This document shows, one piece after another, positions 14,208 through 22,732 of a stretch of 42,171 bases of DNA. This DNA comes from an uncultured Prevotellaceae bacterium (lineage in GTDB: Bacteria > Bacteroidota > Bacteroidia > Bacteroidales > Bacteroidaceae), in the NCBI GenBank assembly GCA_946407895.1, contig CAMJQA010000026.1:1-42171 (forward strand). Direction: 5' to 3'. Below the pieces are notes generated by a model, which was not told the origin of the DNA, did not search any database, and saw only the letters and a list, made by a program, of their open reading frames with translations. The translations under genes and the position numbers were made by a program. The first letter of the stretch is position 1. Each line of letters begins with the position of its first letter.

Positions 14208-15824
14208 TTATTCGTAGCCCCAGTTCTGGGTCAGGTTATTATTAAGGTCCAAAGCCGAGCCGGGGATGGGAAAGACGGTTGTGTAGCGACTGGACTCGCC
14301 GGAGGATGGTGTGCGCTGGTCGTAGGCCCGGTGAAAACGGTCAAAACGAATGAGGTCCTGGCGCCGCCAGCCTTCCCATTGCAGTTCCATGAGCCGTTCG
14401 TCCAAGAGGGTCTGCTCGTTGAGTTCACGCTCAGGCATGCCGGACCGCTGACGAACAGTGTTGAACAGCGCACTGCCGTCTTCGCCCAGGCGCATTAGAG
14501 CCTCAGCCTTCATCAGTACCACATCGGCATAGCGGAAGAGAACGATGTCGTTCTCCTGCAACTTGCCATCGGCATGAGCAGTGCGGTCTATCTCGTACTT
14601 CGCCATGCGTGCACCGGCTGTCTTTTCATAGGTGGTGCCTGTCAGGTCCAGTTGAACCTCGAGAGGCCTATATACCAGTGGCTCGCCATTGTCGAGATAT
14701 ACCACATTTCCATCCACAAAAAGCGTATCGGAATAGAAGTTCACGGCATAGCGGCTGTCCACGTTTCCGGTGCCGTAGCCATAGGTCAGGACGGCAGAGC
14801 ATGTGGCACTGGTGCCGTTCTCGGCATCCATGCCTATCGCACTGCCGTGGTTGTAATGGCGCGAACGAAAAAGGTAGCAGAACTGGTTGGCATAAAGCAT
14901 CTTGTCCATGGGAATGGTAAAGATATTCTCTGCACTATTCTCGTTGTGCACGGCGAAGTTCGAAGCGTAGCTGTCCTCGAGCTGGTAACCGAAGGCAGAG
15001 AGCTTGTCGGCGTATGTAATGCAGGCCTGCCAGGCATTCAGCGGCTTTCCATCGACGGTGAAGGTGATGGAAGTGCCCTGCGGGCAGTTGCCATCAGTCC
15101 AGTTGTCGTCGGCATAGACCTCGGCATTCAGTGCCAGTTTACAGAGTAGGAACCATGCAACGGGACGGGTAAGACGACCGTAGCAGGCGCCCTCCAGATT
15201 ACTGCGTTCGGGCATGAGCAGTGGCTCAACAGCTTGCAGCTCGTTCACCACGAAGCGAAACACCTGGCTGCGGCTGCTTTGTTTTACGTCCTTCAGGCTA
15301 ACCCGGTCATTGTCCACGATGGGTACACGGGCAAAGAGGTCCAGCAGGTAGTAGTAATACATGGCCCGGATGGCCCGTACCTCGGCCTGATACTGCTCCA
15401 GCTGGGCAACAGTGAGCAGGCTGCTATAAGTGTTGAGTCTGTTGAGCGACTGGTTGCAGAGCACAATGACCTTGTAGAGGTAGTTCCATGTATCTTTCAG
15501 CGGTGCATCCTCATCTGTCCACTGATGCAGGTAGAGGCCCTGCCATAGACCGCCATCGTACCAGTCTCCGCCGCGAGTGGGAAGAATGGCTTCGTCGGTG
15601 GTAAATGTATTCAGGTCATAGACGCCGCGGACAGTGCCTTGCAGACCCTGTCCGTCAGCATTGCCGCCAATGTAGTTGTAGAGCGTGGCAACACTGTTTA
15701 AATACAGGTTCTTTGCTGTATCATAAGCCTCTTCCTGTGGCAACTGGTCGCGTGGATTCTCATCGAGACACGAGGTAAGAAGCAGGGTGCCTAAAAGGCT
15801 GAGAGTGATATGTTTGTAGTTCAT
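14208..15824 (-). CDS. SusD/RagB-family nutrient-binding outer-membrane lipoprotein
   Basis: This is a 538-residue surface lipoprotein that captures glycans for its SusC partner. I chose the ATG at 15824 because it gives a compact lipoprotein signal (MNYKHITLSLLGTLLLTSC, lipobox Cys19); an in-frame ATG at 15833 exists. Family features: LDENPRDQLPQEEAYDT at the N-terminus, VRAIRAMYYYYLLDLFARVP (TPR-like helices), and at the C-terminus ENDIVLFRYADVVLMKAEAL, ERLMELQWEGWRRQDLIRFD and IPGSALDLNNNLTQNWGY. It lies 39 bases downstream of SusC on the same strand, so both are cotranscribed. It converges with the CotH gene 27 bases away. Confidence 0.93.
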   Translation of the reverse strand: MNYKHITLSLLGTLLLTSCLDENPRDQLPQEEAYDTAKNLYLNSVATLYNYIGGNADGQGLQGTVRGVYDLNTFTTDEAILPTRGGDWYDGGLWQGLYLHQWTDEDAPLKDTWNYLYKVIVLCNQSLNRLNTYSSLLTVAQLEQYQAEVRAIRAMYYYYLLDLFARVPIVDNDRVSLKDVKQSSRSQVFRFVVNELQAVEPLLMPERSNLEGACYGRLTRPVAWFLLCKLALNAEVYADDNWTDGNCPQGTSITFTVDGKPLNAWQACITYADKLSAFGYQLEDSYASNFAVHNENSAENIFTIPMDKMLYANQFCYLFRSRHYNHGSAIGMDAENGTSATCSAVLTYGYGTGNVDSRYAVNFYSDTLFVDGNVVYLDNGEPLVYRPLEVQLDLTGTTYEKTAGARMAKYEIDRTAHADGKLQENDIVLFRYADVVLMKAEALMRLGEDGSALFNTVRQRSGMPERELNEQTLLDERLMELQWEGWRRQDLIRFDRFHRAYDQRTPSSGESSRYTTVFPIPGSALDLNNNLTQNWGYE

Positions 15825-15863
15825 AAGGCTCAAAGGTTCAAAGGTTTAAGAGTTCAAAATGGG

Positions 15864-18605
15864 TTAGAATGAGATGCTGACGCCCAAGCTATAGGAACGG
15901 TAGGCGGGGTAGCTGCGCTTGTCATCGATGCCCAGTGTATTGCTGACTACGTAACTGTTTATCATAGGCGTAAGCCCGCTATAGGCGGTTATGGTGCCTA
16001 AATTATTGATGCTGCATGAGAGGCGCAGGGAACTGATGTGACGGCTGAGGACGGGTACGTTCCAGCCAACGGTCAGGTAGTCGAAGTTCAGGTAGTTTCC
16101 GTTCTCGAGCCAGTAGTCGGTGGCCGTCTGGTCTTGTATATTCTGTGCCGGCGCATCAGCAAGTACGTTATAGTCGGGGAAAGAGGCCATGTTCATGTAT
16201 GAGAGCGATGTACCATTATATATTTTATGTCCAAAGGCACCATTCATTTGGAGGGTTACGTCGAATGCCTTGTAGCGGAAACTGATGTTTGAGCCAAGTG
16301 TTGTCTTAGGCGTTGCCTGTCCGGCTATGTATCGGTCGCCTCCGTCTTCTATGTTCACAGTGCCGTTCCTGTCGATGTCTTCGATGGCGTACCTATAGCT
16401 ACCGTCGGTATTCTGCATGAGTCCCGTGCAATGAGGTAGGTAGAAAACGCCCAGTGGCTGCCCGATAATCTGATAGACGATGTTATTATTCCCGCCGTGG
16501 AAGCCGGCACCATTCAGGCCGCCAATGGCTGTGATGTCTGAAGCGGTCATGTACTGTCCGTTATAGTTGCCCGAAAGTTTGATGAGTTTGTTCTTCTGTA
16601 ACGAGAGGTTCACGTTGATGTTCAGCTGCATGTCCTTCGTCTCTATCGGTGTGATGCCAAGTCCTACTTCGAAGCCCTGGTTGCTCATCGAGCCCAAGTT
16701 GGCCAGCAGTTTCTCGTAGGCGAAGGGTGGCACGCTGACGTCGTACAGATAGAGCATGTCTCGCGTCTTTGAATAGTAGTACTCGGCCGTCATTACCAGG
16801 CGGTCCTTCCAGAATCCCATGTCGGCTCCCACATTGAGAGTGCTGCGCGTCTCCCACTTCAGGTCGGGGTTCGCATTGCGTGAGATGCCCAGCGTAACCG
16901 TGGGCGATCCGCCGTAGGAAACTACACCGTTTGGCATCACCGACAGCAGGGAGTTATACGAATCGATGCCGCCCAGGTTGCCCGATGTGCCGTATCCGCT
17001 GCGCAGCTTCAGAGAGGTAAGCACACCGTTTCGGGCTGCCTGTGAGCGCTGCATCCACGACTCCTTTATTACGTTCCATTCGGCCGAAACGGAGGGGAAG
17101 AAACCCCAGCGGTTGTTTTCGCCTACCATTGAAGAACCGTCGGCGCGGGCATTGACGGTTAGGGCATAGCGGTCCAGCAGTATATACTTGGCACTTCCCA
17201 TGACCGAGGCCAGTGTAGGCTTCTCGTAGTAGGAACCCGTGCCGCCGTATGGGCGTGTAGAACCGGCCATCAGGTTGTCGTACCCGAAGTTGTTTGTATT
17301 GAAGCCTTTTACCGTTGTATAGAATCCCTTCCGCTGGTTGCTCTGATACTCGCTCAGTGCCAACAGCTCTACATGATGGCTGCCACTGGTGCGCTGCCAG
17401 CCCAAGGACACGTTGCCGAGCCAGTCCTCAGTCTTTTTCTCGGCACGGTAGGCCTGTCCCTGTGCCCAAACCCAGGTGGGCAGGTATTCGTCATTCTCAG
17501 TGGAGTTGAAGCTGTAGCTGCCAAAAAACTTCAGGCGCAGGTCATAGGGCAGGTTGAAGGTAAGTCCTATGTGCGTGTTGAAGTTCAAGGCCTTCTCATG
17601 TTCCTTTTCATAAAGTAAGGCCAAGGGGTTGTTAATCTGGCTGGCCGTACTGTTTTTGTCCCATCCGCCACTGGTGTTCATCCCGTTGGGGTAAGTGGGG
17701 TTCTGCGAAGCTGCGCTGTAGAAGAGCTTCCAGTCATCGAAAATATAATGATTCTTCTGTGAAGAGCCGAAGACACCCAGGTCAATGTTAAGCAAGTCAT
17801 CGAAAGCTTTCTGTGCCAGGTCCAGCTTGGCAATGAAATTATCGTTCTCCTGAACGCGAATTACCGTGTTGTGGTCCATAAATCCAATTGAGGCACGATA
17901 GTTCGACTGATCTGTGCCACCGCTGAATGCCACATGGTGGTTCTGCACGAATCCCGTCCGCGTGATCGTCTCAGGGAAATCCGTGTCGAATCCGCCGTCA
18001 TTGTACGTCAGACCCATCTGGCGGGCTGTTGAAACGTAGCCCTGCCTGCTCAGCATCTGCATATTCTTATAGATACGCTCGAAGCCCATGTTACCGTCGT
18101 ACGAGATATGAAACTGTCCGCTCTTTCCCTTTTTGGTGACTACCTCGATGACACCGCTTGCACCGCGGCTGCCATACTGAGCAGTTTCGGCAGCGTTTTT
18201 AAGGATGTTAAAACTCTCTATGTCTGCCGGATAGATGGTTGATAATGTGGCCAGGTCGCTGCTTACGCCGTCAATGATAACCAGAGGGTCGTTGCCTCCA
18301 GTCAGTGAAGTGGTGCCACGTACGCGGACACTGTTCAGCATAGCCATTCTGTTCTCTCCGCTCGAAGCTACGTTCACACCAGCCGCCTGACCGCTAAGTG
18401 CATTCAGCGAGTTGGTCACCAAACCCTTGTTCATGCGCTCCTCGGTGACTTTATCCACCGAGCCCGTGGCTATGGAACGCTGAACCTCCACATATTGTAC
18501 CAACGAGGTATCGCGGAGCTCCGATACCTGAGCCTGTGCAGACCCTATGTGGCATGACAGCCCCATCAGGGTTGCTATCAATGGGATTCTGTATCCTTTC
18601 TTCAT
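15864..18605 (-). CDS. SusC/RagA-family TonB-dependent outer-membrane transporter
   Basis: This is a 913-residue TonB-dependent importer, partner of the SusD protein. The signal peptide is about residues 1-25 (IPLIATLMGLSCHIGSAQA). The usual N-terminal carboxypeptidase-regulatory-like domain of SusC proteins is missing: the mature protein goes almost directly to the plug (TGSVDKVTEERMNKGLVTNS, NALSGQAAGVNVASS, VRVRGTTSLTGGNDPLVIID, IESFNILKNAAETAQYGSRG, ASGVIEVVTKKGK). The barrel follows with standard strands and ends SYPAYRSYSLGVSISF with a C-terminal Phe. This makes it shorter than the roughly 1000-residue norm. With SusD and the divergent GH43 it forms a small polysaccharide utilisation locus. 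Import substrate is probably an arabinose-containing or related glycan, judged only from GH43. Confidence 0.93.
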   Translation of the reverse strand: MKKGYRIPLIATLMGLSCHIGSAQAQVSELRDTSLVQYVEVQRSIATGSVDKVTEERMNKGLVTNSLNALSGQAAGVNVASSGENRMAMLNSVRVRGTTSLTGGNDPLVIIDGVSSDLATLSTIYPADIESFNILKNAAETAQYGSRGASGVIEVVTKKGKSGQFHISYDGNMGFERIYKNMQMLSRQGYVSTARQMGLTYNDGGFDTDFPETITRTGFVQNHHVAFSGGTDQSNYRASIGFMDHNTVIRVQENDNFIAKLDLAQKAFDDLLNIDLGVFGSSQKNHYIFDDWKLFYSAASQNPTYPNGMNTSGGWDKNSTASQINNPLALLYEKEHEKALNFNTHIGLTFNLPYDLRLKFFGSYSFNSTENDEYLPTWVWAQGQAYRAEKKTEDWLGNVSLGWQRTSGSHHVELLALSEYQSNQRKGFYTTVKGFNTNNFGYDNLMAGSTRPYGGTGSYYEKPTLASVMGSAKYILLDRYALTVNARADGSSMVGENNRWGFFPSVSAEWNVIKESWMQRSQAARNGVLTSLKLRSGYGTSGNLGGIDSYNSLLSVMPNGVVSYGGSPTVTLGISRNANPDLKWETRSTLNVGADMGFWKDRLVMTAEYYYSKTRDMLYLYDVSVPPFAYEKLLANLGSMSNQGFEVGLGITPIETKDMQLNINVNLSLQKNKLIKLSGNYNGQYMTASDITAIGGLNGAGFHGGNNNIVYQIIGQPLGVFYLPHCTGLMQNTDGSYRYAIEDIDRNGTVNIEDGGDRYIAGQATPKTTLGSNISFRYKAFDVTLQMNGAFGHKIYNGTSLSYMNMASFPDYNVLADAPAQNIQDQTATDYWLENGNYLNFDYLTVGWNVPVLSRHISSLRLSCSINNLGTITAYSGLTPMINSYVVSNTLGIDDKRSYPAYRSYSLGVSISF

Positions 18606-18653
18606 ACTTGTTACGATTAATCCAATTAATGTTTTTGTTTAAGGTTTTCGGGG

Positions 18654-18684
18654 CGAAGTTACAAATAAAATGCCACAGCCACAA
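18654..18684 (-). promoter_or_regulatory. Probable promoter for SusC-SusD
   Basis: On the minus strand TTG (18682-18684), 20 nt, TAACTTCG (18654-18661), one mismatch from TAnnTTTG. The -7 lies 49 bases before the SusC start. Confidence 0.4.
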
Positions 18685-18724
18685 GTTTTTCCAGAAAAAC
18701 AGCTTCTATATAAATGAAATTTCA

Positions 18725-18732
18725 TACATTTG
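18725..18732 (+). promoter_or_regulatory. -7 element (TACATTTG) for the GH43 gene
   Basis: TACATTTG followed by CAG, 26 bases before the ATG at 18758. No good -33 TTTG at 19-20 nt, which suits a promoter needing an activator. Confidence 0.5.
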
Positions 18733-18757
18733 CAGTCGTAATAATAAGAATAAACGA

Positions 18758-19726
18758 ATGAAAAAGACATTATTTGCCCAGTTTATCCTGCTCTTTGCCA
18801 TTTTGGCGAAGGGGCAGGAAATAGAGAATCCTGTATGGCCCGGAAACTGGCCAGATCCCACTCTGTGGCAAGCTGCCGACGGTCGGTACTACTGCATGGC
18901 AACCAATCCGCGCCGGCTCCTGCAGAGCAACGACCTCTTTCACTGGGAAATGTCAGATATATCGCCTATCGATGAAGAATCATGGAGCCGAATTCGAAGC
19001 ATATCCCGCAATTTTTGGGCACCGGACGTAACGACGGTTGGTGGGCAGCGGCTTCTTTACTTGAGCCTCTATAATAGTGCCGAGGATAGCAATATCGGGG
19101 TTTTCCGTGAGGTCTCGCCCCAGCGATTCCAGTTTGTTGGTCTTATTACCCGGGGTTCAGAAACAGGTATTGAGGATACCATAGATCCAGAGGTGATTAC
19201 CGATCCTAAGACCGGACGCGTATGGCTTTTCTTCGGTAGTGTGGGAGGCATTCATCGTGTAGAGCTCACAAGCGACGGGCTTAGCCTTAAGCCAGGTTCT
19301 GAATACTCGCATGTAGCCGGGCTCACTGTACACCAGAATCCAAGTCGCTCGCAGGTGTATGAGGGTTCCTACCTCCACTATCGCAAGGGCTGGTGGTACC
19401 TTTTCGTCAGCTCTGGTTTCTTCGGCGACCATACCTACCAGTTACAGGTGGGCAGAAGCCGAAAACTGACGGGTAAATTCGTTAATCGCGAAGGTAAACC
19501 CATGACCGAGGGCTATGCTACACCCGTCATCCACAGTGATGAGGGTGATCAGTTCTTCGGGCCAGGTCATTGTGGAGAAATATTCACTATAGGTGAACAC
19601 GACTATATTTTCTATCATTGTCACAATAAGGCCCTGCATCATCGTCAGGCACGTCCTATGTTGATGCAGGAAATCAAATGGGATAAGAAGGGATGGCCAT
19701 ATGTGGAAGGCGGAAAGCCGCTTTGA
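18758..19726 (+). CDS. Glycoside hydrolase family 43 enzyme
   Basis: I chose the ATG at 18758, giving 322 residues with signal peptide MKKTLFAQFILLFAILAKG; upstream extension of the frame would run through the promoter. This is a five-bladed beta-propeller hydrolase, typically an arabinanase, arabinofuranosidase or xylosidase. Catalytic landmarks are the general base Asp in WPDPTLW, the pKa-modulating Asp in DTIDPEVI, and the general acid Glu in VYEGSYLHYRKGWWYLF. NFWAPDV and FFGPGHCGEIF (metal-site His region) also fit. It is divergent from the SusC-SusD operon and 152 bases away, so probably co-regulated with it. No regulator gene is present beside the locus. The exact substrate cannot be read from these motifs. 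Confidence 0.9.
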   Translation: MKKTLFAQFILLFAILAKGQEIENPVWPGNWPDPTLWQAADGRYYCMATNPRRLLQSNDLFHWEMSDISPIDEESWSRIRSISRNFWAPDVTTVGGQRLLYLSLYNSAEDSNIGVFREVSPQRFQFVGLITRGSETGIEDTIDPEVITDPKTGRVWLFFGSVGGIHRVELTSDGLSLKPGSEYSHVAGLTVHQNPSRSQVYEGSYLHYRKGWWYLFVSSGFFGDHTYQLQVGRSRKLTGKFVNREGKPMTEGYATPVIHSDEGDQFFGPGHCGEIFTIGEHDYIFYHCHNKALHHRQARPMLMQEIKWDKKGWPYVEGGKPL

Positions 19727-19732
19727 TAAAGA

Positions 19733-19756
19733 TTTGACATTTATTCTTATGTCAAA
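19733..19756 (+). terminator. Hairpin after the GH43 gene
   Basis: TTTGACAT (19733-19740), 8-nt loop, ATGTCAAA (19749-19756), a perfect stem starting seven bases past the stop. No T-run follows, so it is a plausible but not certain terminator. Confidence 0.45.
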
Positions 19757-19823
19757 ATGCTAGATGTAACATTCTATTAGGGGTATGTTTTATTCAATAT
19801 ATTGAAAAAAAAACATGAATTCT

Positions 19824-19854
19824 TTTGCAGCATTGCGGAATTGCACTATATTTG
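19824..19854 (+). promoter_or_regulatory. Perfect Bacteroidetes promoter for the orphan RQC gene
   Basis: TTTG (19824-19827), exactly 19 nt, TATATTTG (19847-19854). The start site would be near 19861, about 20 bases before the ATG at 19883. Confidence 0.8.
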
Positions 19855-19882
19855 CACCCTGAAAAGATTGTATTTGATTTAA

Positions 19883-20638
19883 ATGGAAGCAAAGGATTCA
19901 TTGGTAACTATATTAAAGGCTCTTATTGAGTTGCATGAGCCAGTCCCCAGACAACTATTATCAGATTTCCTTTTGGGAAAGGAAACTCCGGAATTAGACC
20001 GACTGCAGTGGTTCGAGAAAGATATGTTTGGTTGTGGGGATAATCACAGTGAAGAATATTGGGCAAATCTGCTTGATGCAGCCTTGGAGGCAAATCTTCT
20101 GAAGAACAAACCATCAAAAAGCAGTAATATGGCACTTACGCCTGCAGGAAAAAAGTTCTTACGCAAGCCGACTTCTTTTCTAGTTGGAGAAGAAAATGAA
20201 CTTTCGGACATCACTTCCGATAGCGGATTAGAAAGTCTGGTTCAGAGCGCTCTTGAGGAAAAGCTTCCAGCAGAACTTACAGCTTCTCCTAAGACAAAGC
20301 AACAGATTAAACTAATTCATGCAATCGACCGTAAAATTGCCCTGGACGATTTTGCTGAGAGTGAGAGCCTGGGGTTCGACGAAGTCTTGGATGATTTGGA
20401 GAACCTCATACATCAGGGACGTGCATTGGACATTACTTACTTTACTGATGAAGTGATGGGTCCTGAGTGCGTGGATGAATTGCTTGATTATTTTTACCAG
20501 AGTCCTACTGATAGTCTGGAAGAGGCTATGAGAGAATATGGAGATGTGTATAACATTGAAGAGATTCGACTTGCAAGGATCGTCTTCCGCGTGCAGAAAA
20601 TGAAAAATGAAGCGTCTGGTTCCGAATGCAAGAAGTAA
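19883..20638 (+). CDS. Helicase-less RecQ-like protein: RQC winged helix plus C-terminal HTH
   Basis: This 251-residue protein resembles only the C-terminal part of Bacteroidetes RecQ helicases. Residues 1-100 match the RQC winged-helix region (KDSLVTILKALIELHEPVPR, FLLGKETPEL, MFGCGDNHSEEYWANLLDAA, LTPAGKKFLRKPTSFLV). Residues about 135-235 match the acidic helical tail (KQQIKLIHAIDRKIALDDFA, SLGFDEVLDDLENLIHQG, LDITYFTDEVMG, EEIRLARIVF). No helicase motifs (Walker A, DEAH) exist here, and the DNA upstream is noncoding with a perfect promoter, so it is a separate gene and not a sequencing break. It would bind DNA, perhaps at forks or structured DNA, without unwinding. The downstream manA follows after 42 bases. 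Confidence 0.75.
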   Translation: MEAKDSLVTILKALIELHEPVPRQLLSDFLLGKETPELDRLQWFEKDMFGCGDNHSEEYWANLLDAALEANLLKNKPSKSSNMALTPAGKKFLRKPTSFLVGEENELSDITSDSGLESLVQSALEEKLPAELTASPKTKQQIKLIHAIDRKIALDDFAESESLGFDEVLDDLENLIHQGRALDITYFTDEVMGPECVDELLDYFYQSPTDSLEEAMREYGDVYNIEEIRLARIVFRVQKMKNEASGSECKK

Positions 20639-20680
20639 TACGCTTCTGAAGGAATGATTATTAAATGATAAATACGGAAT

Positions 20681-21604
20681 ATGGAAATCCTGAAATTCAA
20701 TCCTATTTTTAAACCAACTTTATGGGGATCTGAGACCTGGGTCGTTTCGGCTGTAAAGGGATCTGAGTCTGTTGTCTTATCTGGCGAAAATAAGGGCCTG
20801 TCTCTGCCTCAGGTTGTTGAACGTTATGGAGCTAGCTTCTTGGGAAGCAAAAACTCAGAGAAGTTTGGTAATGACTTTCCCCTGCTCATTAAGTTTATTG
20901 ATGCACGACAGGACCTTTCTATTCAGGTCCATCCTGATGATGCGCTCAGTGCAAAGCGCCATGGTAAGATGGGGAAGAATGAGATGTGGTATGTAGTGGA
21001 TGCAGATAGAGGAAGTCAACTCATTGCAGGCTTCCGTAATAAAATAGAGATTGCTGACTATGCACAAAAGGTGGCAGACGGCAGTATTGAAGATGATTTA
21101 TGTAAAGTCTGCGTTGCTCAGGGCGACTGTTTCTATATTCCTGCAGGACGTGTGCATGGCATAGGCGCAGGTATGCTTATTGCTGAGATTCAGCAGACAA
21201 GTGATGTCACATACCGTATTTACGATTATCAGAGGCGTGACCGTGATGGTAAGCTGAGGGAATTGCATACTGATTTGGCACTGGAAGCTATAAACTTTCA
21301 GGATATTACTTCTGATCCTAAAGTACATTATACCGAGCAGAGAGATTGTCTGGTTGAACTTGTTCATAGCCCGTTCTTTACCACCAGTGAACTCAAACTC
21401 AGTCAGACCTTTGTGCGAGACTACAGTGAGATTGACTCTTTCCGCGTTTATATGGGAATAAGTGGAACTTGTTGCTTCGTCACACCAACAGGAGAAGGTG
21501 TTTTCCTACATGCTGGAGAGTCGCTCGTCGTACCCGCTTGCATTAAGGAGGTCACCATTATTCCGGATAATACAGCAAGATTGTTGGAAAGTTATGTAGA
21601 CTGA
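20681..21604 (+). CDS. manA: Mannose-6-phosphate isomerase, class I type
   Basis: This 307-residue zinc enzyme interconverts mannose 6-phosphate and fructose 6-phosphate, feeding GDP-mannose synthesis or mannose use. Visible features are the opening FNPIFKPTLWGSETWVVS, the metal-binding loop QDLSIQVHPDDALSAKRHG (Gln and His ligands), KNEMWYVVDA, IPAGRVHGIGAGMLIAEIQQ with the next His and Glu, and TYRIYDYQRRD. The length suits the short bacterial class rather than the E. coli enzyme. It follows the orphan RQC gene by 42 bases and is probably transcribed with it. It converges with the next minus-strand gene, only four bases away. Confidence 0.92.
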   Translation: MEILKFNPIFKPTLWGSETWVVSAVKGSESVVLSGENKGLSLPQVVERYGASFLGSKNSEKFGNDFPLLIKFIDARQDLSIQVHPDDALSAKRHGKMGKNEMWYVVDADRGSQLIAGFRNKIEIADYAQKVADGSIEDDLCKVCVAQGDCFYIPAGRVHGIGAGMLIAEIQQTSDVTYRIYDYQRRDRDGKLRELHTDLALEAINFQDITSDPKVHYTEQRDCLVELVHSPFFTTSELKLSQTFVRDYSEIDSFRVYMGISGTCCFVTPTGEGVFLHAGESLVVPACIKEVTIIPDNTARLLESYVD

Positions 21605-21608
21605 CTTC

Positions 21609-22730
21609 TTACCAGAATTTGGGGAGCCTCCAACTGAATGTTACGCTTAATATAGGGTAACATTTAAAGAGTTTTGCTGTTTTTACCATATCTCCCACTT
21701 TGCCTTTGATGTGATAGACATCGCGGGTAATGTCAATGCGTTGTGGCTGTTCTTTGATCCAGCACTCATCAATGTTGATTTCGCCTGTTTCTAATTGCTC
21801 TTGGAACTTATCTTCGTCCCAGGCGACCATGTCATAAATACCGGAGTCAGAATCATAAACGTCTGCTGTTTTATATACATTGTCTACGTATATGCTGGGG
21901 TGACCGCCCCAAAACATGACACCAGCGTCCACAGCCATTCGGAATGCTCCATTTTTTGAAAGATTAGTCTTATAGCCCAAACCGATATATGGCCTGAATT
22001 TATTGACATGCATTGTAGCGCGCGCCTGATAATTTTCATCAGGAACCATCATTGCACGTTCTCCAGAATAGAAATGTCCTAAAGGCATACCCATCATACG
22101 CATATTGACGATCTTTTCTGCAAATGAGGCAGGAAAATCTGCATTGTGAATGACATGAGCATTATCCTCGTAACTGAACATGGACTCTCCCATGCAAGCG
22201 CGATTGTACAGCGTGTTATAGGTGTTTACTGCTACCAGAGTAGCTGTTCCATCGGCACTGTTTACTGCATTAGCTATTCGAGACGGGCCTGCAAAGAAAC
22301 CTAAGGTAAGATTCCAACGCTTGTCTTTTAAGGGCATTATGTCAATCAGGAATTTGAAATTACTCCAGGTGGGTTTCATAATCATGTCAACATTGTCCTT
22401 CATTTCTACACCAGTGAAACCAGTCATCAAATCTTTCATTCGGCGTAACTTGTCATCGTCGATATTACGACCATTCATGTCGACACTGAAGTTACTTGTC
22501 ATCCGAAATCTTGGCATATAAGTGAAGCCTGTTCTGATACGCGCATATTCACCCAACGCCGCAGCGACATCGATACCTAAACCTGTGGAACCAATAGTCG
22601 CTCCGGCTTCGATTTCCTTTAATTCCAGGTTCTCGCTTAAAAATTCCGATATATTCTCCTTGATTTGTGCATTAGTGTCAAATGCGCAGATTGAGAGAAT
22701 CACGAAAACCTGTATCCCTTTAAACCTCAT
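21609..22730 (-). CDS. Outer-membrane beta-barrel-like protein of unknown function
   Basis: This is a 373-residue exported protein. A signal peptide is visible (GIQVFVILSICAFDTNAQ). The mature part has repeated barrel-like strands (ATIGSTGLGIDVAAALGEYA, RIRTGFTYMPRF, WNLTLGFFAGPSRIA, FRPYIGLGYKTNLSKNGAFR, MAVDAGVMFWGG) and a C-terminal strand LSVTFSWRLPKFW ending in Trp, suitable for barrel assembly. I do not recognise a named family. Its ATG lies two bases past the stop of the InlB-repeat gene, so the two are one operon. Confidence 0.7.
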   Translation of the reverse strand: MRFKGIQVFVILSICAFDTNAQIKENISEFLSENLELKEIEAGATIGSTGLGIDVAAALGEYARIRTGFTYMPRFRMTSNFSVDMNGRNIDDDKLRRMKDLMTGFTGVEMKDNVDMIMKPTWSNFKFLIDIMPLKDKRWNLTLGFFAGPSRIANAVNSADGTATLVAVNTYNTLYNRACMGESMFSYEDNAHVIHNADFPASFAEKIVNMRMMGMPLGHFYSGERAMMVPDENYQARATMHVNKFRPYIGLGYKTNLSKNGAFRMAVDAGVMFWGGHPSIYVDNVYKTADVYDSDSGIYDMVAWDEDKFQEQLETGEINIDECWIKEQPQRIDITRDVYHIKGKVGDMVKTAKLFKCYPILSVTFSWRLPKFW

Positions 22731-22732
22731 CT

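Noticed and set aside
18536..18757. Upstream extension of the GH43 frame
   Set aside because: It would cover the -7 element and the divergent SusC start and would bury the signal peptide at residue 75.
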